Positions 13,831 through 19,690 of a stretch of 19,690 nt of DNA are shown here, piece after piece (within the stretch, counting starts at the first letter, position 1; each line of letters opens with the position of its first letter). Made by a program: the position numbers and the translations under genes. This DNA comes from Candidatus Bathyarchaeota archaeon (lineage in GTDB: Archaea; Asgardarchaeota; Lokiarchaeia; Sigyniarchaeales; Sigyniarchaeaceae), in NCBI GenBank assembly GCA_014729935.1, contig WJJB01000499.1, positions 1 to 19,690 of the forward strand, read 5' to 3'. The notes under the pieces are model-generated. The model searched no databases. It had not been told where the DNA came from and worked only from the letters and a program-made list of their open reading frames with translations.

Positions 13831-14899
13831 CTAGTATCCTTAATAGTTCCTGCAAGTCAACATGCTCCTCGACTAACTCCTTGCATAGCCCTCGCTCGTT
13901 TATTTGTAATTCCGCCACCGTTTCGTTCACCCTGCTTGCCGTGGTATATGTATCATAAGGAACCATGACCATCGGAACGTTTTTTTCCTTGGCTGCAGAG
14001 ATCACCCTCAGATCGGGGTAAAGGTTACCGGTGAGCACGATTCCTGCCAAATCAGTCTCTAAAGCAGTCACCACGATATCTGCTCTATCTCCCCCCGTGA
14101 TGATCACTTTATTACGGCTCTTCCTTAGGTATGAAAGCGCGGAATGGGCCGACATGGCGCCAACGAGGACATTGTCCACCAAGACGTCGAGGTCATATGA
14201 AGATGGGTCATCATCGAGTAATTTTGCATTCAGGGTATTCATAATTTCGCGGAAGGTTGGTGCGGAAAGTCTTTCTTCACGCTTCACGATCCCAAGAACC
14301 TTGATATTCATGGAATCAAGAAATGGAACGAATTCTTGTTTCACCCTCGTGACCATGATTTTGGGCACGTGATTCAGGATGCATCCGATGTACATCCCCC
14401 CCTTTCCTTCAACGTATTCTTTTTGCATGATAACATCTGCAATGTCCAAGTCGTTATTGAAGGGATTGACGGCAAGAATCTTGCTTTCATCAAATAACCT
14501 TGATAGCTTGACATCATCAAGATTGAAGGAGATTAGCTGGTTGACTTTCTTCGTTCCCTCGATGATGACGATATCCGAGTTGTCCTTGAGGTGCTTGTAT
14601 GCATTATACAACTTTTCCTTGAGGCTACCTATATCTTGAGACTTGAGCTCTTCGAAATAAATAGGATCGATGAAGAACGGGCAGACATCGGACTGATCTT
14701 GCTCGAATATATTAGCCAAGATTTCAACTTCTGGATCCACGTGATCCTTTCCCTTCCTGATGCCGATTGGTTTGAAATAGGTTACCTTGTAGCCCATCTC
14801 CTGCAGTTTCAAGCCGATACCCACGCCGATCTCGGTCTTGCCAGATTTTGGTATCGCCGATGATAGGTAGATGCTTGTTAATTGCTTCATAGTTGCCAT
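13823..14899 (-). CDS. Phosphotransacetylase N-terminal-like protein: P-loop (AAA_26/BioD-like) plus DRTGG domain (358 aa)
   Basis: The N-terminal half is a BioD/dethiobiotin-synthetase-like P-loop domain: YLSSAIPKSGKTEIGVGIG at about 11-29 holds the nucleotide loop, followed by VTYFKPIG (39-46) and DIVIIEGTKK (109-118). The C-terminal half is a DRTGG domain, about 215-330, with VLVGAMSAHSALSYLRK (244-260) and ITGGDRADIVVTALE (267-281). This is the arrangement found at the N-terminus of long bacterial phosphotransacetylases, but the catalytic PTA_PTB domain is absent, so it cannot be a phosphotransacetylase by itself. It sits 25 bases after the ADP-forming acyl-CoA synthetase and overlaps yjbQ by 8 bases. 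A sensing or regulatory role in acetyl-CoA/acetate metabolism is inferred from this context. ATG 14890 is an alternative start. Confidence 0.85.
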   Translation of the reverse strand: MATMKQLTSIYLSSAIPKSGKTEIGVGIGLKLQEMGYKVTYFKPIGIRKGKDHVDPEVEILANIFEQDQSDVCPFFIDPIYFEELKSQDIGSLKEKLYNAYKHLKDNSDIVIIEGTKKVNQLISFNLDDVKLSRLFDESKILAVNPFNNDLDIADVIMQKEYVEGKGGMYIGCILNHVPKIMVTRVKQEFVPFLDSMNIKVLGIVKREERLSAPTFREIMNTLNAKLLDDDPSSYDLDVLVDNVLVGAMSAHSALSYLRKSRNKVIITGGDRADIVVTALETDLAGIVLTGNLYPDLRVISAAKEKNVPMVMVPYDTYTTASRVNETVAELQINERGLCKELVEEHVDLQELLRILDG

Positions 14900-14924
14900 T
14901 CTCTATCCTGTATTTGTTCGATGA

Positions 14925-17057
14925 TTATATCTTAATTGTGATCTTGATATCGACCGCGCTCACGCCTTCACCTTTTGCAAATGCGAGTAATGGATTGATA
15001 TCTAGTTCTAAAATGTCAGGGAATTCGTTAACGAGCAAGGAGATTTTTTGTAACACGACTTCGACCTCCTTCAAATCAGAAGGTGGCTCCCCCCGCACAC
15101 CTCGTAACAGCGCATGGGTCTTCGTTTCCTCAATGATTTCCCGCGAATCTTCAACCGTGAAGAATTTTCCCAGCTTGAACGACACATCCTTCATGAAATT
15201 TACGTATATACCTCCCATCCCGAACATGATCAAAGGTCCGAATTGTGGATCCCTGGACATGCCGATGATCAGCTCGGTTACCTTCTTCTTTTCATCTCTC
15301 ATGATCATTTCCTGCACTTCGATACCGTGGATCTGGGCATCTGGACGCAATTCCTGAACAGATGATAGGATGTTGATGAATGCCTGCTGCGCCTCTTCCT
15401 CGTTCTTGATGCCAAGAATCACCCCACCGATATCACTCTTGTGCACGACTTGCGGGGAGACAATCTTCATCACCACGGGAAATCCAATCTCAGTTGCAAA
15501 CTGCCGAGCCTCGCCTGGGGTTCGTGCCAGTTTAGTTTTCGGGTGCGGGATGGCATATTCTGAAAAAATATCACTCGTCTCGTAGTTTAGCAACATGGGT
15601 CGCTTTTCTTGTCGTGCCGTTTCAATAATTTCTCGTATCCTGTCCCGGTTCACGGTTAATGGCTTGATCTTGGTTTCATCGGATCTGTCTCGGAATTTCG
15701 AGAACGTGATTAATCCCGAAATATTCCTGATGGCTTCTTCAGGGAAATCACAACATGGAATGCCATGATCCATGAGGTTATCGGCACCTTCCTTCACGCT
15801 CTTCCCGCCCATGAAGGCAGCAATCATTATCCTGTCCTTAAAGTCTTCATGTACCTTGATCATGATATTTGAAGCATCAAGGGGATGCGTGTTTGCCTGT
15901 GGCGTGAGTATGATGAGCGTTCCAGCACATGCGTCCATCGGTTCCTTTAAAACGGTCCTGAGGGCGAAATCGTACCTGTCTGGCGGGGCATCCCCGACAA
16001 TGTCCACGGGATTGAATATTCCCGCCTCCGCGGGTAACCCGTCCCGCAATTGTTCAAGGGTATCTTGGGAAAACCTTGCGACTCCCACGTTGTAATCTTC
16101 GAAAGCATCGGTTGCGATGATACCCGGTCCGCCGGCATTGGTGATGATGGCAAATCTATTCGATGCCGGCACATCACACATGGTAAATGTCTTGGCATAA
16201 CTAAAGAGCTCGCTTAATTCCTTGGCACGAATAACTCCAGCTTTTTCAAACGCGAGATCGTAGGCGATATCGCTTCCCGCCAAGCTTCCAGTATGACTTG
16301 AAGCCGCCATGGCACCCGCTTCACTCACTCCTGACTTAAGGATAATCACTGGTTTCCTTCTTGATGCCTCGGATACAATTTTGATAAATCTCTCCCCATC
16401 ATCGATAGCTTCCAGGTAACATGCAATTATCTTGGTTTCGGGATCATGGGCAAGGTACTGGATGAAATCCGTTTCATTGACATCCGATTTATTCCCAAGT
16501 GAGATGAATGTGGAAAACCCGATATTGTGCACTGTAGACCAATCGAGGATAGCGGTCATGACCGCACCGGATTGGGAAATCATGGCAATACTCCCCTTTT
16601 TCGGTGTAAGGGCTGCAAACGATGAATTATGGAATAATGAAATCATTCCAAGGCAGTTAGGCCCCAGCACGCGAATGCCGTATTTCTTGCATTTTTCCAT
16701 CATTTCCCTTTCGAGCTTATATCCCTCGGAACCCACCTCCTTGAAACCTGCCGTGATTATTATGAGTCCACGGATGCCTTTCTCTCCGATTTCATCAATC
16801 ACGTCAAGTACATATCTTGCTGGGATGCACATGACTGCCAAATCGATATCAACGGGGACGTCCAGAACGCTCTTGTATACCTTGAATCCTTCAATTTCAC
16901 CACCTTTTGGGTTGATGCCAAATACTTGAATGTCCCCATGTCGTTCTCGCAAGTTGCGCATGACTGCATTACCCACTTTCCCAGCCGTGGCACTGGCGCC
17001 GATAACGGCAATGCTTCTTGGTTTGAAAAAGAACTCCAGTTCCATTTCAGGTTCCAT
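14925..17057 (-). CDS. Acetate/acyl-CoA ligase (ADP-forming), fused alpha-beta subunits (710 aa)
   Basis: It converts acetyl- or another acyl-CoA with ADP and phosphate to the acid, CoA and ATP, the energy-yielding end step of peptide and sugar fermentation in many archaea. The alpha part has a CoA-binding Rossmann domain (FFKPRSIAVIGASATAGKVG, about 10-29), a succinyl-CoA-ligase-like region with GPNCLGMIS at 132-140 and ISQSGAV at 160-166, and the phosphorylated-histidine loop SSHTGSLAG (H255). The beta part (from about 480) is an ATP-grasp domain with GFPVVMKIVSPQVVHKSDIGG at about 525-545; H539 corresponds to the second catalytic His of the family. FGMGG (612-616) and ELDINPL (684-690) complete it. 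ATG 17057 is used. A TTG at 17093, preceded by AGGTGG at 10 bases, would add 12 codons. First gene of a three-gene unit. Acyl specificity is unknown. Confidence 0.93.
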   Translation of the reverse strand: MEPEMELEFFFKPRSIAVIGASATAGKVGNAVMRNLRERHGDIQVFGINPKGGEIEGFKVYKSVLDVPVDIDLAVMCIPARYVLDVIDEIGEKGIRGLIIITAGFKEVGSEGYKLEREMMEKCKKYGIRVLGPNCLGMISLFHNSSFAALTPKKGSIAMISQSGAVMTAILDWSTVHNIGFSTFISLGNKSDVNETDFIQYLAHDPETKIIACYLEAIDDGERFIKIVSEASRRKPVIILKSGVSEAGAMAASSHTGSLAGSDIAYDLAFEKAGVIRAKELSELFSYAKTFTMCDVPASNRFAIITNAGGPGIIATDAFEDYNVGVARFSQDTLEQLRDGLPAEAGIFNPVDIVGDAPPDRYDFALRTVLKEPMDACAGTLIILTPQANTHPLDASNIMIKVHEDFKDRIMIAAFMGGKSVKEGADNLMDHGIPCCDFPEEAIRNISGLITFSKFRDRSDETKIKPLTVNRDRIREIIETARQEKRPMLLNYETSDIFSEYAIPHPKTKLARTPGEARQFATEIGFPVVMKIVSPQVVHKSDIGGVILGIKNEEEAQQAFINILSSVQELRPDAQIHGIEVQEMIMRDEKKKVTELIIGMSRDPQFGPLIMFGMGGIYVNFMKDVSFKLGKFFTVEDSREIIEETKTHALLRGVRGEPPSDLKEVEVVLQKISLLVNEFPDILELDINPLLAFAKGEGVSAVDIKITIKI

Positions 17058-17101
17058 GATACGATCGCAAGTTTTTCGTGTTGTACTTGGCAATTAGCTT
17101 T

Positions 17102-17211
17102 TACCACCTAAAAGCATTACATGGAATATGACAACTCGGGTTTTTCGAACAGGATCCACGAATCACATCAACAAGGGACTAGTATGATTGCAATGCCGAT
17201 TCTAGGTGGTA
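17102..17211. repeat. Widely spaced 9-bp perfect inverted repeat
   Basis: TACCACCTA (17102-17110) and TAGGTGGTA (17203-17211) are perfect reverse complements, 92 bases apart. They occupy both ends of the 164-base gap between DUF504 and the acyl-CoA synthetase gene. They could close a leader RNA of the synthetase, form paired operators, mark the ends of a tiny mobile element, or be part of the DUF504 3' end. The copy at 17102-17110 also places an AGGTGG, Shine-Dalgarno-like, before the TTG at 17093. Confidence 0.35.
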
Positions 17212-17221
17212 CTTGAAGGAT

Positions 17222-17518
17222 TTACGGGTGGCTCTCGTTCTGGTACAGTATTTCACCCGTTGATGATTTCACGATCTTTAGGATCCTGTGGAAGGGAACG
17301 GGGATCTTATCGGAATAACTAAAATCCGCATCAGATTCATTCTTGGAGACGTACATGTAGTAATTATCAAAATCCGAGACACGGTTGATTGGAATGTTTT
17401 TCCTATCTTGGTATGCGCCCCTGTGGATGATGATAATAACTATATCCTTCCTGTCGGTTTCCTTCATGCCCCAGAAGATCTTTTCAAACACTTCCTTCAA
17501 GGGGTTTTTCTTGTTCAT
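17222..17518 (-). CDS. UPF0248/DUF504 family protein (98 aa)
   Basis: This is a small basic protein family found mainly in archaea, with no proven function; some members occur next to RNA-processing genes. The family pattern is present: NPLKEVFEKIFWGMKE at 5-20 (matches the PxKExLxKIxW start), IVIIIIHRGAYQDRKNIP at about 26-43, and the signature KIPVPFHRILKIV at 71-83 (IPxHRI). Length is typical (70-110). The ATG lies 6 bases after the stop of the iron-sulfur protein, so it is co-transcribed with the hydroxyacid dehydrogenase genes. That pairing is unexpected for a family usually thought of as RNA-linked. Confidence 0.8.
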   Translation of the reverse strand: MNKKNPLKEVFEKIFWGMKETDRKDIVIIIIHRGAYQDRKNIPINRVSDFDNYYMYVSKNESDADFSYSDKIPVPFHRILKIVKSSTGEILYQNESHP

Positions 17519-17524
17519 CCCGGT

Positions 17525-18724
17525 TCAATCCTTAATGCCCATGGCTAAAGCAATTAATTCCACCAAGTCCATGACCCGAACGGTGCTGTTATCTTCCTTC
17601 TCAATTCTCATGGTTGCGTTTGAAATGCCTTGGAAGCACGCGGGGCAATGGGTTATCACGATTTCTGCTTCACTCTCATCAATTGCGTGTGCTTTTTTCC
17701 GTGCCTGCAGGTTAGACACGTGCCTGTCATGCATTGCCACGCCGCCGCCCATGCCGCAACAAACGGAATTTTCCCTGTTCTCCTTGAATTCAACGAAATC
17801 GATCCCTGGAATGCTTTTAATTAGTTCCCTTGGGGGATCGTACATGCTCATGTGTCTACCCAGCTCGCATGGATCGTGGTACACGACGCGCCCGGCAGGG
17901 ATGGATGATAGATCGATATCACCTGTTTTTATCTTGGCAAGAAGGAACTCGCTTATCATGGACATCTTGAATGTAAGAACCATGCCAAGTATCTCGGGAT
18001 AAACCTGCTTGAACATCCTGTAACACCCGGGACACGTGAAGATGACCTCCTTAACCCCCAACTTCTTGATCTTTTCGATATTCCGACTCGCCAGTGCCTT
18101 TATTTCCTCCTTGGATGCCCCTGTGAGCTCGAGCGGGTCACCGCAGCATTCTTCTTGCTCTCCAAGGAGCGTGTAGTTAATATCCAACTTTTCAAGAATT
18201 TGGACCATGCGGACAGGGATGCGTGCCAAGTTTCCCCTGAAGGATGCTTGGCACCCGACAAAATAGAGCAGGTCTGCTGGCTTGTTGATTTTTCCTTCAA
18301 CCAATTCTTCCACGTCCATGCTCCACAATTCCACGCGTTCCTCTTGCTCCATGTCGAAGATGTTGCTGCTTTCGATGATTGTATCTTGCACTTGGACGAC
18401 GTCTTCGGGTGCATTCCCCCCTTTCACGAGTTGCCGCCTGGTTTCGATGATCACATCACTTATCCCTGCCATCGAGGGGCATTCCTCGACGCATTGGTTA
18501 CATACAAAGCATGTATATAATGCATCCTGCAACTTTCTTGTTGGAGTTACCTTCCCCTCCAGTAATCCTTCTGCCAATCGCATCCTTCCTCTTGGGCTGT
18601 AAATCTCCCATCGTGGGGTTCCTTCATCGGAGGCATCCAAGGATGGACATCTTGCCCGGCATTTGCCGCAACGAACGCATTTCTCCAGTATTTCCTTGAT
18701 TTTTTCCAATACCATGCCCGTCAT
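17525..18724 (-). CDS. Iron-sulfur oxidoreductase subunit, GlcF/HdrD-like (399 aa)
   Basis: This is the electron-transfer partner of an FAD-linked 2-hydroxyacid dehydrogenase. Two [4Fe-4S] ferredoxin motifs lie at the N-terminus: C16-x2-C19-x2-C22-x3-C26 and C72-x2-C75-x2-C78-x3-C82. Two cysteine-rich CCG domains follow. The first has C158, C193-C194-G and C231-x2-C234. The second has C286 (HDPCELGRH), C322-C323-G and C360-x2-C363. All key cysteines of the GlcF/HdrD pattern are present. There is no membrane span, so it is a soluble or peripheral subunit. Its ATG starts one base after the TGA of the FAD subunit, so the two are tightly coupled. Electrons probably go from the flavoprotein to a quinone, a ferredoxin or a heterodisulfide-like acceptor; the sequence cannot say which. 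Confidence 0.92.
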   Translation of the reverse strand: MTGMVLEKIKEILEKCVRCGKCRARCPSLDASDEGTPRWEIYSPRGRMRLAEGLLEGKVTPTRKLQDALYTCFVCNQCVEECPSMAGISDVIIETRRQLVKGGNAPEDVVQVQDTIIESSNIFDMEQEERVELWSMDVEELVEGKINKPADLLYFVGCQASFRGNLARIPVRMVQILEKLDINYTLLGEQEECCGDPLELTGASKEEIKALASRNIEKIKKLGVKEVIFTCPGCYRMFKQVYPEILGMVLTFKMSMISEFLLAKIKTGDIDLSSIPAGRVVYHDPCELGRHMSMYDPPRELIKSIPGIDFVEFKENRENSVCCGMGGGVAMHDRHVSNLQARKKAHAIDESEAEIVITHCPACFQGISNATMRIEKEDNSTVRVMDLVELIALAMGIKD

Positions 18725-18725
18725 C

Positions 18726-19690
18726 TCACGCGTCGAAGATCTTTCCTGGATTCATGATGTTATTCGGATCCAAGGCGTGCTTTATTTTTTCCATGATCTT
18801 GAAGGCTTCAGGATTCTGAATCCTCATAAAAGCTTTTCTTGCCACACCAATCCCGTGTTCTCCAGTAACCGTTCCACCAACCCTGATAGCAAGCTCGTGA
18901 ATTTCCCGAGCCATTTCCTTCACTTTTTCCCAGTCGCCAGCTTGAGATTTCCTGATGGTAATGGCGGGATGCAGGGATCCAATGCTCACATGTCCGAAGA
19001 TCAAGCAGCCCAGGCCATGCTTATCCCTTATTTTTCTCAATTCAAGCAGGATACCAGGTATTTCGGCGAGCGGTACGCATATATCTTCCCCTTGATAGAC
19101 CCTATTATATCCTTCCTTGAGCACGCTAGCAGACGCTCCAACGACGCTTCGTGCCTCCCATAGCCGATCCATTTCAGTGGTATCTTGCGAAAATTGAATA
19201 TCTCGCGAACCATGAGTCTTTAACGTGGATGAAACCCGTTGCCCTTGTTCCCTCACGCTTGAGGACGTTCCCTCGAATTCGATAAGAAGCATGGCGTCGG
19301 CGACATCGATCCCGGTTCCAGGCTTGAAGATCTGTATGGCTTTCAATGCGGATTTATCTAGAATCTCCATTGCACTGGGGATATTACCTTCCTTATATAT
19401 CGAAATAATAGCTTTTCCCGCGTTATGCACGTTATCAAAATAAGCAGTGAGTACCCCCCTTGCAGGAGGTTTTGGGAGCACCTTCAACCGGAGACTGGTA
19501 ATGATTCCAAGTGTGCCTTCTGATCCCGCAAATAACCTCAGGAGATCCAATCCTGCCACATTCTTCAGGGTTTTCCCACCGATGGGAACAAGGGTTCCAT
19601 CGGGCATTACAACGTTCATGGCAAGCAGGTAGTCCTTCGCAGTCCCATATTTAAAGGCACGCATGCCACTTGCATCATTGGCTACCACCC
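18726..19690 (-). CDS. FAD-linked 2-hydroxyacid dehydrogenase, GlcD/D-lactate dehydrogenase-like, C-terminal 321 residues (5' end outside window)
   Basis: This is a flavoprotein of the VAO/p-cresol methylhydroxylase superfamily that oxidises D-lactate, glycolate or a similar 2-hydroxyacid. The visible part starts inside the FAD-binding PCMH domain (xVANDASGMRAFKYGTAKDY), then IGGKTLKNVAGLDLLRLFAGSEGTLG at about 36-61 of the visible segment. The C-terminal FAD-oxidase domain follows with VGGTVTGEHGIGVARK at about 270-285 and the closing LDPNNIMNPGKIF. The active-site segment is FGHVSIGSLHP where most relatives have GHxGDGNxHP: both His are kept but the Asp and Asn are not, so substrate or metal handling may differ. 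The frame continues beyond the window end; the valine codon GTG at 19688 is internal and not a start. It is co-transcribed with the iron-sulfur subunit. Confidence 0.93.
   Translation of the reverse strand, partial: VVANDASGMRAFKYGTAKDYLLAMNVVMPDGTLVPIGGKTLKNVAGLDLLRLFAGSEGTLGIITSLRLKVLPKPPARGVLTAYFDNVHNAGKAIISIYKEGNIPSAMEILDKSALKAIQIFKPGTGIDVADAMLLIEFEGTSSSVREQGQRVSSTLKTHGSRDIQFSQDTTEMDRLWEARSVVGASASVLKEGYNRVYQGEDICVPLAEIPGILLELRKIRDKHGLGCLIFGHVSIGSLHPAITIRKSQAGDWEKVKEMAREIHELAIRVGGTVTGEHGIGVARKAFMRIQNPEAFKIMEKIKHALDPNNIMNPGKIFDA

Overview
The window looks like chromosomal DNA from an archaeon. The main evidence is a fused formaldehyde-activating enzyme/hexulose-phosphate synthase (Fae-Hps), a fused ADP-forming acyl-CoA synthetase, a UPF0248/DUF504 protein, A/T-rich TATA-like boxes in front of several genes, few clear Shine-Dalgarno sites, and T-rich tracts instead of hairpin terminators. 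Small gene units on both strands, separated by regulatory gaps, and a large AAA+ ATPase would fit an Asgard-type lineage. That placement is an inference and is weak. No rRNA, tRNA, CRISPR array, transposase or integrase was found.

Layout. 1-803: 3' part of an aspartate kinase (+). 804-1274: a gap with two unlisted short reading frames on the minus strand and a TATA element shared with the next gene. 1275-1706: a very basic 143-residue protein of unknown function (+). 1818-3710: a stand-alone AAA+ ATPase with an unassigned C-terminal domain and an acidic tail (-). 3862-4689: a PHP-family histidinol-phosphatase-like enzyme (-), divergent across a gap rich in inverted repeats from a YdjM/DUF457-type membrane protein (4932-5669, +).

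5800-9965 is a cell-surface glycan region. It holds a GT4-type glycosyltransferase (+), a two-gene unit for CDP-4-keto-6-deoxyglucose (CDP-glucose 4,6-dehydratase then glucose-1-phosphate cytidylyltransferase, -), and a membrane-anchored hexapeptide-repeat transferase (+). A FabG-like SDR (+) and a membrane-anchored FKBP isomerase (-) follow. 11826-13073 encodes Fae-Hps, which links formaldehyde, methanopterin-type C1 carriers and ribulose monophosphate. Its upstream region carries several hairpins. Downstream is a GC-rich, strongly foldable stretch (13196-13295) that I read as a candidate non-coding RNA.

13399-17057 is a minus-strand unit in the order acyl-CoA synthetase (ADP-forming), phosphotransacetylase-N-terminal-like DRTGG protein, YjbQ; it points to acetyl/acyl-CoA to acid conversion with ATP formation. 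17222-19690 is a second minus-strand unit: FAD-linked 2-hydroxyacid dehydrogenase (cut by the window end), a two-[4Fe-4S]/two-CCG-domain partner, and DUF504. Together the right half suggests a heterotrophic carbon and electron economy: oxidation of a 2-hydroxyacid, acyl-CoA-based ATP production, and RuMP chemistry. The points most worth a second look are the structured RNA candidate, the hidden minus-strand small ORF sharing a TATA element, the orphan Lys-rich protein, the AAA+ ATPase, and the 9-bp inverted repeat around 17102-17211.
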